Shown here piece after piece: positions 36,408-49,201 of a stretch of DNA of 64,000 bases. This DNA is from Perilla frutescens (taxonomy: Eukaryota; Streptophyta; Magnoliopsida; Lamiales; Lamiaceae). The stretch is from contig BRKX01000004.1 of the NCBI GenBank assembly GCA_026008535.1, forward strand, positions 15,401,501 to 15,465,500. The letters run 5' to 3'. Positions within the stretch are counted from its first letter, which is position 1; each line of letters starts with the position of its first letter. The notes below the pieces were generated by a model. The model was not told the DNA's origin. It did not search any database and saw only the letters and a list, made by a program, of their open reading frames with translations. The position numbers were made by a program, and so were the translations under genes.

Positions 36408-36419
36408 TGGTATCAGAGC
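36408..36419 (+). other. Primer-binding site for initiator tRNA-Met
   Basis: TGGTATCAGAGC, the standard copia PBS complementary to the 3' end of initiator tRNA-Met, two bases after the LTR. Confidence 0.95.
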
Positions 36420-38740
36420 GGGTTTTGGCACTGTTCTAGATTTAATCCTAGGATAAATTCGAGATACATGTTTAAATTTGATGATAAATTTATGGTACTT
36501 AAATTTTCAGATTTAAATGTATATGTATTTCGATTTTTGTGTGTTTAAACTTGGATGAATTTTTAATGTATTTCGAAAATTCTAGTTTTGGAAAACACTG
36601 TGATTTTCGATCCATACCTAATTAGATTTGGAATAGTTTTTGATGTTGTCAAAATTTCCAGATTTAATTAGTGTAGGTTTCGAAATTTTATAGATTCAAA
36701 TTCGGATGCAATTTTGATCTTAATCGAAAATTCGAGTTTGTGTTAATCTATGTAATTTTCGTCCATAGAATTATTAGATTTGGAATAGATTTTTGTTAAG
36801 TCAAAATTTTCAGATTTAATAGGCTTAATGTTCGAAAATCTTGAGCATCAAATTTTCGAAAATTTGATGTCTTAAGTTCCCTAATTTTTGGTGTTAAATT
36901 TTCGGTCATGTTAGATAAAATTGGAGAAGATTTTGATGAAAATCAAATTTCCAGATTTATCTAGTATGTGGTTTCGAAAATTTGGTTGTTGGATTAAAGA
37001 TTTGATGTTATTTGATGTATATCTTAATTTGCCTAATTTTAATCTAGATAGATTTGAAAATATAATATTAAATTTGGAAGAATTTGAAGTGGATCAAATT
37101 TCCAGATTTATTATTTGTGATATTTTCGAAATCTATTGATTAAATATTGGATAAGGTGATTTTGGATATATACAAATAATTATCAAAATCCAATTGTGAT
37201 AAGATTTTAAATTTGGATAAGTTTTGGAAGATTTTGGATTGGAATCAAATCTCCAAACTCTATCCTTGAAGATTTAGATTCTTATGGATAATATTTGGAT
37301 TAGATTTTTGATTTATATCAATATATCCAATTTTTATTTAATTAGGGTGGTTAGAAAATATTAAATAAATTTGGTGGATAATTATAAATAATTTCCAGAT
37401 TTATTTTAAAATATATTTTCGAAATTTAACAAGATTTAAATTGGTGGATAATTATTTTAATTTCCAATTTTTATCTTGTGGATAATATCGAATTAATTAA
37501 TTTTATTAATTGTAAAATTCGAATATTATTTAATATGTCATGTTTGGATATCATATATTATTTTATGCTAATCATGTAATTGTGATTGTTGGATTTGTAG
37601 ACTGACTTGTTTGCAGGGTTACCGACTATCATGGCTCCTTAATTATGTGATGTATGTTTTAATTTATGTTGGATGTATGATGGGCCGTATGCCGGTTTGG
37701 CTACGTGATTTTAATCCATGAGAAAATCCATGGATTAGGTCTAGGTTTTATTTTATGTTGTTCTAATGTAATAGAAATAAAACTGTTAGACCAAGTTATT
37801 AAGTTGTAATTTTATTCTAGATATATTAGTTTTTTCCTCTAAGGAATAGATATTCTATATTGAATAAAGTTTGAAGATCAACTCAAAGAAGGAGAGTGGC
37901 ACAGCTCAAGAAAAGAAGTATCACTGATTCACGTCCCGAAATCCTAATTGGAGCTAGGTTTTCGGCGAGGCGCAGTGATAAGGGCGGCGGCCATGCCCGA
38001 GTTTCCGGAGCTGACTTTCCAGTTTTATCTCATTCAGCAACATGAGATATAAGCCATGATAGTTGGTTTTTATTATTATTGCTTATTATGTTGTTTGAAG
38101 CATGCAATGGTGTTTTATCATTTTATGTGATGTTTGCATGTTTTACAATGGGATAAAATGAAACCTCAATCTTAAATAACTAAGTGGGAGAGATTCATAC
38201 CAAAGTATGTAGAAATCTCAAACGGTCTCCATTAATCTGGTTTAATTGAGATGTGATAAACATGCGAGTTGACAATAGGTCTTCCTCCATAACGGATGTG
38301 TTATATCACTGTTATCTCTAGAAATTAACTTCTTTATCAAGATAGTTGTAGAACACTACTAGAACAAACTGACTCCTCCAACTGGAGCAGGGAGTTCGAA
38401 ATAGTGGACTTGGTGCTAAGATGATGGTGTTCACACTTAGGTGTAATTTATTAATAAACGTCCACACTAACGTGGCTTATTAATTGGAAGGTTACACGAC
38501 CGTGGTTATTTCCGACTATTAATTTACTTGTCATAAGGAAATTTGACTGGAGGTAAATTAAAGGTGGTTTTACATGTTTAAGGATGAATTTTATAAACGT
38601 CCACACTAACGTGGCTTATAAGAAACTTTTTTAAAATGTCGGTAGATTACATATAATTTTTTGAGGTATATGATTATATGTGAGTATCCTAAAGTTTGTG
38701 ACTGTACTGCATGTTTACTTTTCAGTTATTCTATATCATC
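36420..38740 (+). other. Long untranslated leader of the copia element
   Basis: 2.3 kb with no conserved ORF. From about 36430 to 37560 it consists of diverged copies of an AT-rich unit ('TCAAATTTCCAGATTTA', 'TTTTCGAAA'). Further on, CGTCCACACTAACGTGG occurs twice (about 38458 and 38599) and can fold into a small CCAC/GTGG hairpin. Confidence 0.7.
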
Positions 38741-41700
38741 ATGACACTCTCCAACCTGTCCACTATTCTCAAAGAAAACAAGTTAATCGGTGAAAATTAC
38801 AATGACTGGATTCGAAACCTTAATCTTGTTCTCACTGCGGAAGGACACAAATTCGTACTTGAAGAAGTATGTCCTCAGAAGCCAGATGAGGGTTCTGACG
38901 AAGCCCAAAAGGTTGCATATGATAAGTGGGTTAGGTCCAATGAGGTGGCGCGCTGTTACATTCTGGCATCTATGTCGAATGTGTTGCAACATCAGCATGA
39001 ACCTATGAAAACCGCTAATGATATCATGTACAACCTTAGGCAACTCTTCGGTCATCAGAACCGCTCGGCACGCCATTTGGCGATAAAGAAACTAATGGAT
39101 GCGAGAATGTCTGACTCCACACCTGTTAGGGATCACGTTCTCACGATGATGGGGTATCTGGCTGAGATCGAGACCTTGGGTGGAGAGCTGGATGGCGATT
39201 CTCAAATCGACATTGTTCTTCATAGCCTGTCCTCGAGGTTTGAGCAGTTCAGGCTGAACTTTAACATGATTAAAAGGGATGTCAGCCTGACTGAACTGCT
39301 CATGGATCTTCAGGCGGCTGAGTTACTTCCAAAAGAAAATCCGGAGGCACACCTAGCTGAAAATAGGGCGTCTTCTTCCGGTACTAAAAGGAAGAAGAAG
39401 AACGCACCCAAGAAAGCTGCAGAGGGGACGCCTAAGGTGAAGAAGTCTAAGACTAAGATTCCTCCCGAGGAATTTAAGTCAAAGACAAAGTGTTTCAAGT
39501 GCGGCCAACCAGGTCACTGGAAGACGGATTGTCCTAACAAGAAGAAGAAAAAGGGTACGTCTCAATCTCTCGTCGTTGAAACATGTTTAGCTACTTGTTC
39601 TACTCAGTCATGGGTAGTAGATACTGGAGCTACTGATCATGTTTGCATGTCTTTACAGGGGTTCCTGGCAAAAAGACAGCTGAGTGATGGAGAGATTTTA
39701 GTCTACATGGGCAATGCTACGAAAGTGGCGGCAGTTGCAGTGGAAGACGTAACCTTATCTTTTAGTAGTGATAGGATATTAGTTTTAAAGGATTGTCTTT
39801 ATGTGCCTGGTTTTAGGCGAAACTTGATTTCAGTTTTTAAACTTTTTATGGATGGATATTCTGTTTCTTTTGATAACAAGGTTGTTATCTTTAGTGATAA
39901 ACATTTTATTTGTTCTGGCACATTAGATGGACATCTTTATTTACTTAATCCTATGCAAAACACTACGCAAATGCATTTACTGAATACATCGGTCATAAAC
40001 CCTAACAAACGAAAAGAACCTTCGGAAATGAATCAAACCTATCTTTGGCATCTTAGGCTCGGCCATATTAACCTTAAACGGATACAAAGACTAGTAAACG
40101 ATGGGCCCTTGTCTTCATTGGTCCTAGAATCATTCCCTTTGTGTGAATCTTGTTTGGAAGGTAAAATGACCAAGCGACCCTTTAAGGATAAAGGGAATAG
40201 ATCTGAAGAGGTACTAGATTTGATTCACTCTAACTTATGTGGCCCTATGTCAGTTCAGGCTCGAGGAGGGTACGAGTATTTTATCACGTTCATTGATGAT
40301 TATTCAAGGTATGGATACATATACCTGTTATGCCGCAAGTCAAAATCCTTTGAGACTTTCAAAGAATTCAGAGCGGAAGTGGAAAAACGTACAGGTAAAA
40401 GTATCAAATCACTACGGTCTGATCGTGGTGGTGAGTACCTCTCGAATGAATTTAGGGACTACTTAGCAGAGAATGGGATTACATCCCAGTTGACTGCGCC
40501 GGGAACACCACAGCAGAACGGCGTGGCGGAGAGAAGGAACAGAACATTGTTAGAGATGGTTAGATCGATGATGAGCTATTCAGATCTGCCTATTTCGTTC
40601 TGGGGATATGTCCTGGAAACGGCAGCCTATATTCTGAATGTGGTTCCATCAAAATCAGTCCCATCTACGCCCACAGAACTTTGGACTGGACGAAAGCCCA
40701 GTCTTGGACATTTTCGGATTTGGGGTAGTCCAGCACATGTGCTGGATAAGGAAGCTGATAAGCTGGCACCACGTACGGATGTTAGACTGTTTGTTGGATA
40801 TCCAAAAGGAACGAAAGGTGGTTTATTTTATAGTCCTAAGGATCAGAAGATCATTGTGAGTACCAATGCTCGATTCTTAGAGGAAGACTATGTAATAAAT
40901 CACAAGCCAAGAAGTGAGATAGTACTAGAGGAACTTCGAGGGGAAAATTCAAATCTGACACCAATAGTACAAGAAGAGGAACCACAAATTACTGCACAAC
41001 GTGTCACAGAAGTACATGAACTGCCTCGTCGCAGTGGGAGGGTTGTACGCCAACCTGACAGATTCATTGGTTTGGGTGAATCTTCGGATTTCCCTGAAGG
41101 ACTAAATGAATTAGATCCCAGGACCTACGACGAAGCAATCCAAGACAAAGATGCAGACTCTTGGAAAATTGCAATGGAGTCTGAGATTGGATCTATGGAT
41201 CACAATCAAGTCTGGGAGCTTGTAGAACCACAAGATGGGGTAAAACCCATTGGGTGTAAGTGGGTTTACAAACGCAAGAGAGGAGCTGACGGGAAGGTTG
41301 AAACCTTCAAGGCAAGATTGGTGGCAAAAGGGTACACTCAGAAAGAAGGGATCGATTATGAGGAAACCTTTTCGCCAGTAGCCATACTTAAGTCAATCCG
41401 GATTCTCTTGTCTATTGCCGCTCATTTGGATTATGAGATTTGGCAGATGGATGTCAAGACGGCTTTCCTAAATGGAAGTCTTGAGGAAAACATCCACATG
41501 AAGCAACCAGAGGGTTTCATTGCTAAAGGCCAAGAGCACTTAGTGTGCAAGCTTAAGAGATCCATTTATGGACTTAAGCAGGCGTCAAGGTCTTGGAATA
41601 TCCGGTTTGACGAGGTTATCCAGTCATATGGATTCGTGCAATGTCCGGATGAGAGCTGTGTGTACAAGAAGAGTGACGGAAATGTGGTGGCTTTCCTCGT

Positions 41701-42694
41701 GCTATATGTTGATGATATCTTACTTATTGGAAACAGTAAGAAAGTATTATCTAACATAAGGGTGTGGTTGTCCAAGCAGTTCGATATGAAAGATCTGGGA
41801 GAAGCCGGACACGTCCTTGGCATCAAGATAATTCGAGATCGCCAGAAAAGGATGTTGTGCTTATCTCAGGCGACATATATCGACACAGTGCTAGCTAGGT
41901 TTAACATGCAGGATTCCAAGAAAGGTTTTATACCTTTCAGGCATGGAATTCATCTATCCAAGGATATGTGTCCCCACACACAGGCTGAGATAGATGAGAT
42001 GAAGGGCGTTCCATATGCTTCGGCTGTGGGAAGCCTTATGTATGCTATGCTATGCACTAGACCTGATATATGCTATGCAGTCGGCATGGTAAGCAGATAT
42101 CAGTCTAACCCTGGACAAGGTCACTGGACTGCGGTTAAGAATATACTCAAGTACCTAAAAAGGACTCGAGATTATATGTTGGTGTACCGCTCTGATAGTC
42201 TAGTGCATTTGGGTTACACGGACTCAGATTTTCAATCCGATAAAGATCAGAGTAAATCTACCTCAGGCTATGTGTTTACCTTGGGAGGCGGAGCCATTGC
42301 ATAGAGGAGCATAAAGCAGAAATGCATTGCGAATTCCACCATGGAGGCCGAATATGTAGCTGCCTCTGAGGCTGCAAAAGAGGCCGTCTGGCTCAAGAGC
42401 TTCTTGTTGGACTTGAGCGTGGTTCCTGATTTGCCTAGGAGTATCACGGTATATTGTGATAACTCGGGTGCAGTGGCAAATTCGAAGGAACCCAGAGCCC
42501 ATAAGGCAAGTAAACACATAGAGAGAAAGTACCATCTTATACGAGAAATCATTAAGAGAGGAGATGTGGCAGTGGTCAAGATTGCATTGGTGGACAATTT
42601 AGCTGATCCATTCACGAAGAGCCTTCCGGCTAAGACCTTCTACGGTCACGTGGAGAAAATGGGAGTGAGATGCAGACCCGGGATTGCCGTTTGA
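38741..42694 (+). pseudogene. gag-pol: Copia gag-pol polyprotein with one in-frame stop
   Basis: The frame opens at 38711; the ATG at 38741 fits copia gag starts better. Domains, counted from 38711: gag ('GENYNDWIRNLNLVL', residues about 28-240); zinc knuckle CFKCGQPGHWKTDC (about 261); aspartic protease 'VVDTGATDH' (Asp about 304); integrase with zinc-binding 'HLRLGHINLKR' (about 447), 'FIDDYSRYG' (about 527), 'SDRGGEY' (about 569) and 'PQQNGVAERRNR'; RT beginning 'WKIAMESEIGSM' (about 818), with 'YVDDILL' (about 999); RNase H with 'YTDSDFQSDKDQ', then the stop TAG at 42302-42304, then 'STMEAEYVAASEAAKEAVW' in the same frame to 42694. The stop is one base from a Trp codon and falls in RNase H. 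No other damage is seen. Confidence 0.95.
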
Positions 42695-42758
42695 GATTTT
42701 AGTTAGACTTGGAGAGTTAGCCAGTTTGTTTTATATTTGAAAGACATGCTTCAAGTAT

Positions 42759-42769
42759 AAGTGGGAGAT
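42759..42769 (+). other. Polypurine tract of the copia element
   Basis: AAGTGGGAGAT directly before the 3' LTR; the usual copia plus-strand primer. Confidence 0.85.
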
Positions 42770-44194
42770 TGTTGGTTTTGTATACTAGAAGATTTGTCTT
42801 TTGTATACTTTATTGATAATGGTTTTATGATGATATAGAATGAATACAATTGCAGTCACTGTTTGCATTTAAATTGTTATATTTATATGCATGTTCACTA
42901 TACTTACATTGTAGATGATATGGTGTGGGTAAACACATGGTTAGATCATATCATCAGGTTCCTTGTAATGTATTAAAAGGCTCACGGTTTAGATGGCACT
43001 GAACCTGCTATCGGTACGCCGTAGAATAATCTGATAGTTAGTTTGTCTTGACTAACTGATTATTCTAATACACGGTCAAGTGTATTGAGGAGGATCTACT
43101 TAGGATTCTATTCTCTATTCTGACCTTAAATGAGAGAATAAGAATCCACAGAGTTCGGGTTCTTAACCCCTATATGTTGGCGGACATATACGTGTAGTGT
43201 TTGCAGCTTTGATTTATCAAAGGGTGAGATTCTTTCGTAAGGATCAATAATCTCGATATCTTGGGTTGTGACATTTACACTTATGATGGGTTGTGCAATA
43301 TGTAGGGGCACCGTGTCCTGGTACGCCAGTTTGATGGTGTCCCCTTGAGGAAATGCAAGTTCATGCTGAAACCCTGCAGGTGGAATTTATTCCGTGGATG
43401 AGTAAAGCTTGTGTGGTACTACTCAAGGATAAGATATTAATTAATTATAGCTGTCAGAAGCTTACATAATTAATTAATGGGCATTATATCTTAAACGCGG
43501 GGAATGGCTGGACTAAAGGAGAAAGCATATTCAGAAATATGTATTAAATTGGTAGGTCAGTATTATTTCTTTAGTGGAATAAAAATAATACTTAATTTAT
43601 TTAATAATATCCTAAGTTTATTGGATATTGGAAATTAAATAAATTAGCAGGCCAATTTAATATTCTTCTAGATCCCTGTTGTAGCCCAATATGACTTTAA
43701 TGGACTGGAGATAGAAAAAGAGATAGAGGCCCAAACCCAGTAGGGTTGGGACACCATAATTTCGACCACCTCCCCTATAAATAGGGAGGTGAGGGACGAA
43801 ATTTTGGAAGAAATAATCAGCTCCTCTTGTGTTCTCTTTATCTCCACAGATTCCATACCGATCTAGTAGATTTCAGCCCACCCTGAAACTAGATTCAGTC
43901 CGGGAATACAACAGAAGATCAAGGAGTGGAATATCATTGTGGGGCGCCAATCATCATCATACACAACAACAAGATTAGACCTTTAATCTTGTCCTCCACC
44001 CGTCATTTAATTTGTAAGTCGTTTTTCGATTCTATGTTTCCGCTTTAGTAGAATCGTTTAAACCGGATTTGCATGTTAATTAAACTCGGTTAATTAAAAC
44101 ATATGAGATGAATGAATTTATGATCTACATGACATTAGGATTAATGAACATCCAATTAGATCCTGCGGTGGTTCAATTCGAAAAAACCCCAACA
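42770..44194 (+). repeat. 3' LTR of the copia element
   Basis: 1425 bp, offset 7789 from the 5' LTR. The three differences seen by eye lie near 43323, 43750 and 43845. Confidence 0.96.
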
Positions 44195-44199
44195 TCAAC

Positions 44200-46407
44200 T
44201 GAATAGATTTTTTGGTGTTTCAGATTGAAAAAATATGAATGAAAAAAGAGGTTCAACAATGTGAGGGGTTCACAAGATTTTTCCAAGTTTAGAAGATGCT
44301 GCATTTTTTTTCTATTTTTGGTATGAAAATCACGTGAAAAAATATAGTCTACCGATCAACCATCTTATTTTCAAAAATCCTATCGATTGCCCTTAGATCT
44401 TTGAATTCAAAGGATAAAAATGTGAAACACAACTTGATACGAAGATTATGTTAAAATCAGGGTGGGCTCGCTTCATTATTGAGTTGCAAAAATGAGGAGT
44501 AGAAGACTAACCCTATCAATTTGATTTTATATTTTTGTTCCTTTTTTTAATAAGAAAAGTTCATGCCTTATTTTAAATTTAGACTGATAATTTTTTTCAC
44601 TTAATATTGGCCCGCTATTAAGTTTTTTGTTATAGTAAATTTATAATTAATATTAATTGTTATTATTTTTTGCCCCACAATTTGGATGATTAGTAATTTC
44701 AGTGATATGAAATTTTATATATTTCCTATTTATATATAATCTCGATAACATTATGTAGCTATATGACTATACTTCTACAAAAGTACACATTGATTGAAAC
44801 AAACTCATTATTTAGATTATATTAAAATGAATAAAATATTTGCATACAAACATACAAATTAGGTTAGCAATATAATAAGTCTTAATTATTATCTACACAT
44901 ATATCACTACTAAACTGCAAAATGTTATTTATTAATTTTAAGAAATTCAATGAATAAATAATGCTTAAATTGGGTCTTCAATTAAAAAGTACATATTGCA
45001 TGACATAGAATAAGAACTTAATTATTATATACATATATATATAGCTAAAATATTGTATATTTTATCTTTCTCTCTTGACACACACACATATGTATATAAT
45101 AATGTTTCAATTGAAAATTAGATCAATAATTTTATTACAAACACAAATAATAAGTTAATTTTTATATGATTAATAAAATATACTTTCATCCACTTAATAT
45201 TCTATAATTCTTTGAACTTTCATAACTTAATTATTATGATAAATTTCATAAATCAAATACACATGCTTCGACAATCTATCACTTCCATATTAAATGTTAA
45301 ACAAATGATTCACGCTTCGTGATTATATTTTCTTATGAAAATTATAATCAAACGAATTACTTCTTTTAATATTCTTCAAACTTAGTATATGTTCACATCA
45401 CGGCTATTTAAACAATTGGTCATGTTAATGTAGTTCACATTTGGTTTGTCAACTCTTAAGAGAATATGTTATAAAGGATAATGTTATACAATATGGTATG
45501 GCAAATACAAATTAAGTGGATTTGGGCCTGTAACTAACTTAACTTTTGAATCTTTGTGTGTTTGATGGTTTTGGATGTATGCTAATATGAGTTTATCTTA
45601 TGTCCTAATGTTTGTATAGCTGCTTTGGATATTTGGGCGTTCTTTTGGATATTTTTGGTTCGCTTGTTTTTTCATGATTGCAGGTACAATATCTCGTGTG
45701 AACTTCAATCTTCAGGGGTTCAACAGTCGATGGAGGATTTGCAGATCAAAGGTGGAATATTAATTTGAAGAGAAGAAATAGCAAGTTTCTTAATTCATTG
45801 ACGGACGCATATGTTCTTTAAATAATAATACAATTTTCTAATGTAATTTATTTCTTAATAGTAGAATGTGCAATTTTAATGTGCATTCTGGAAAATCAGT
45901 AATCAAATTGTTATGACATGACCTGCCTTTTATATTGGAGTTTTTAGAAATTGTATGAAATTGTATAATATTTAATAAAACCTTATTAAGTCATGGAAAA
46001 AGATATAACCTTATCAAAACTAATTCATGGCGAAAAAATAAACATTTTTGAGATATTTATTGAGTCCAAAAATATATATATTTATATATCTTAAGTTTAT
46101 TGAATCTTATCAAATGTTATAATTGGCTTTACAAAAGAAATAAGCATAGGTTAAAAATAAATATAAAATACTATATAATTACAATCAATAAAAACATTTC
46201 CAGAGCTATAAATTCGGACCATTTCATAAGAATTAAAAACCCCTAGCATAAATTAGTAAATTACATATTTATCCAATTAAAGTGTCGCCAATAATCAGAC
46301 GGTTCAAATCATGATTACGTCTGTCCCGAGTACAGATGCATTCATTTATTACACCTCCCATCCCTTCCCCCCGCCACTACTTTAGTCATTTCAGACTCAA
46401 ATCAGTG
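44200..46407. other. AT-rich intergenic stretch
   Basis: No gene recognised. 45680-45830 looks somewhat exon-like, with a possible splice acceptor 'GATTGCAG|GTACAAT' and higher GC than its surroundings, but its frames are short. It may be the 3' end of a gene that is otherwise lost. Confidence 0.35.
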
Positions 46408-46412
46408 CATAG

Positions 46413-47304
46413 TGTAACACAGATTTTTGTATTTAACTTAGTAAAACACAAAACAGTGTACAATAAAATAATTTCGGATCAAAAATATAAATTTATGAAT
46501 CCAATCTCTATTTTTCCTCTTATTCTTCTCTTCAAAACTTGATTTTTAAACGGTCTTTGAAATCTTCAGAGTAAATTTGTCTCTCTGATTTTCTCGGACT
46601 TGTTGTTTGGATTTGACCTTTGAAGTTTTTGGGAAAGATTTGTATCATCGATCTTCTTTGACTTGATCTTTAGTCTTGATAACGTTAACTCGGAGGGCCG
46701 ATGCCTTGTTTCCGGATCAAACGCTAATTTCGGAATGAATTTGATGAAGAACGCCTTTGACTGCCTTGCTTATGGATCAAACGTCGTCTTCGGGATGAAT
46801 TTGGTGAATAACGCCTTTGAATGTCACAAGAACGCCTTGAATATCTGAGAGAATTTCACTTATGGAAGTTCTCAAATTCTTGAACTCTTCAAATGGTCTT
46901 GCTTGTGGATCAAACGCCGTCTTCGGGATGAATTTGGTGAAGAACGCCTTTGAATGTCACAAGAACGCCTTGAATATCTTTGAGAATTTCACTTATGGAA
47001 GTTCTCAAATTCTTGAACTCTTCAAATGACTTCTGGTGTGATTTTCAACTGATATGGAGGCCCCTATTTATAGTTGTGGGAAGAGAGATCTAGAGTTGAT
47101 GTAACACTATCTCATTGGCTATTGGAAATTGATATATATCTTGAATGATATTTACTTGTTTCCAAAGAACTTGATGTTTATCATATAATAATATCTTTAT
47201 TATTTAAATATTTTATCTAATTTTGGATTTGATATGATTCCAAAACTAAATAAATATATTAAAATTAATAAAAATATTATATATAATATTGTAAAATTTC
47301 ACCA
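46413..47304 (-). repeat. 3' LTR of the gag-only element
   Basis: 892 bp. It contains a tandem duplication of about 133 bp (from about 46765 and about 46898, 'GGATCAAACG-C/T-CGTCTTCGGG') also present in the partner LTR, and a minus-strand TATA box within CTATTTATAG (47064-47073). Confidence 0.88.
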
Positions 47305-47379
47305 CCTACAAATGCCCCCTCGAGACTTGTTCATTGACGACTTGTCGTTTGAAATGAATGAGTCTCGAAAATTGATTAG

Positions 47380-48052
47380 ATAGTTTAAACTCGTATCAAG
47401 GAGTCTTGAACTTGAATTTATTAGATAGTTTATACTCGTGTCAAGGAGTTCTTGAATAGTTTATACTCATATTCAAGAGTTCTTCAATTTGAATTTATTA
47501 GATAGTTTATACTCGTATCAAGGAGCCTTAAATTTAAGTTTGAATTTAGATAGTTTATGCTCGTATCAAGGAGTCTTCCATATTTTTGACTTGGATAGTT
47601 TATGCTCATATCGAGGAGCCTTCAACTTGAATTTGAACTTTGTAGACCTTTTATACCCGTGTCCGTGAGTACTTGAATTTGAATTTGTATTTGTAGACAT
47701 TTTATACTCGTGTCAAGGAGTCTTGAATTTGAATTTGTAGATCTTTTATACTCATGTCAATGAGTCTTGAATTTGAATTTGTAGACCTTTTATACTCATG
47801 TCAATGAGTCTTGGATTTGAATTTGACTTTTTAGACATTTTATACTCGTGTCAAGGAGTCTTGGTATTTCTTGAAGAGTTTAGATAGTTTTGGCTCTTAT
47901 CAAGGAGCTTTGGAAGATAGTTTAGTTACTCTTATCAAGGAGCTTTGGAACTTATCAAGGAGCTTTGGAATACTTCTTGAAGACTTTAGATAGTTTAAGC
48001 TCTTATCAAGGAGCTTTAGAAGATAGTTTAGGCTCTTATCAAGGAGCGTTGA
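47380..48052. repeat. Tandem array of about 15 diverged units inside the gag-only element
   Basis: Units of roughly 32-50 bp share 'AGTTTATACTCGTATCAAGGAG' variants followed by 'TCTTGAATTTGAATTT'. The right-hand part (47870-48052) has shorter units with 'GCTCTTATCAAGGAGCTTTG'. Units differ in length and sequence, so this is not a CRISPR. The array lies downstream of gag, where pol would be. Confidence 0.85.
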
Positions 48053-48062
48053 CTTTTTATTT

Positions 48063-49128
48063 TCATTGATTGTGATATATGTTGAAAGACTTGAATTGGC
48101 ACATGGTTAGATTTGTAGCCGTTTCATCATCATCATGATCATCATCATTATCATGATCATCATCATCATCTTCTTCTTCTTCTTCACTTGGAGATTCCTC
48201 AAAATGTTTGCCCCCATCATTTATTTCTGACTCTTCTTCAAAGTTGTGATGCTTTTGCATTGACAATTCTTGAACTTCATTTGCGGCCATGATTAACTCC
48301 ATGTCCTAAGCTCTAGTGGCCAATTCCTCGAAGGTCTTTGGTTGAATCTCTTTCAAAATATATCGGAGACCCCAACACATGCCTTGTATGCACATTTCAA
48401 TTGTTGAACTTTCTGATAATTGATCTTTGCAATTCAAGCTCAAGTTTTTCCAACGGTTGATCTAGTCGATGACGGACTCTTCTTTTTATTGGTTTGTATT
48501 TGTGAGTTCAACCAAGCTAACCGTCCTCCGAGTACTGTAGAAGCGGTTAATGAATTGTTTCTCCAGTTGCCCCCAACTATCAATTGAATTTGGCTCCAAA
48601 TCGGTATACCAATCAAACGCGTTGTTTTTTAAAGAACGAACGAATTGCTTCACCAAGTGATCTTCGTATGTCCCAGCATCATTATAGGTCTCTACAAAGT
48701 GAGCCATATGTTGTCTTGGATTTCCTTTGCCATCAAATTGTTGAAACTTTGGCGGCTGGTAGCCATCTGGCATCTTTAAGTTGTCAATTCTTGGAGTATA
48801 TGGTTTGTTGTAAGTCCAGAGTGATTTAAAGCTCTCTCCAGACTTGTCTTTGATTGTTTCCAGCATTAAATCTTTGAGTTGATCAACTTGTATTGAGCCA
48901 TCAGACGATATTTCAATTTCTTTAGCTGTAGATTTTTTCACTTTTGTTGGCATGTAGCTTTGTAGATATCTCAGCTTCGTTATCTTTATCTGCTTGTTTG
49001 CCACTAAAATCAACAATCATTTCTTTGTTCAGCTTCAAGATTTGAGCATCCCGTTCTTGTATCCGCTTGGCAAGTCCTTCAGTAAGCTTCGTCAAATTTG
49101 TAATTTGCTCTTCCAGAATTGTGGACAT
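48063..49128 (-). pseudogene. gag: Gag of the gag-only element, degraded
   Basis: Start at the minus-strand ATG 49128 ('MSTILEEQITNLTKLTEGLA', a coiled coil). A frameshift near 48965 follows, then 'YTPRIDNLKMPDGYQPPKFQ', 'HFVETYNDAGTYEDHLVKQF', 'NAFDWYTDLEPNSIDSW' and 'INRFYSTRRTVSLVELTN', the Retrotrans_gag domain as in many plant Ty3/gypsy elements. After a stop near 48486 the frame continues ('INRWKNLSLNCKD', 'FEELATRA') with two more stops, then ends in a strongly acidic tail (48063-48302) with Asp/Glu runs from a (CAT)n/(CTT)n repeat. No zinc knuckle is seen. Such a gag could package RNA if intact, but this copy is broken. Confidence 0.85.
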
Positions 49129-49177
49129 CTTAATGCTTAAGGAAATTCGATGAAGAAGAGAGATGAGAAGTAGAGAT

Positions 49178-49196
49178 GGTCCCACCGGGCGTGCCA
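49178..49196 (-). other. Putative primer-binding site of the gag-only element
   Basis: The + strand reads GGTCCCACCGGGCGTGCCA, ending in CCA 5 bases from the LTR, exactly as in the Athila element. The matching tRNA could not be assigned from memory. Confidence 0.55.
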
Positions 49197-49201
49197 AAAT
49201 T

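Larger units (their letters stand above)
34981..44194 (+). mobile_element. Nearly intact Ty1/copia LTR retrotransposon (9.2 kb)
   Basis: Two 1425-bp LTRs (TGTTGG...CCAACA) and a perfect target duplication TCAAC at 34976-34980 and 44195-44199. PBS, leader, polyprotein and polypurine tract are all in order on the + strand. By eye the LTRs differ at three positions only. One nonsense codon interrupts the polyprotein at 42302. The element is young and was probably active until recently. Confidence 0.96.

Noticed and set aside
38783..39498. Antisense ORFs opposite the copia gag
   Set aside because: They are shadows of the strongly conserved polyprotein frame.
47380..48052. Regular repeats resembling a CRISPR array
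   Set aside because: Units are contiguous, diverged, of unequal length, without unique spacers, and lie inside a plant retrotransposon.
48063..48302. Acidic Asp/Glu-rich ORF as a separate acidic protein
   Set aside because: It is in frame with the preceding gag and arises from a trinucleotide repeat at its end.
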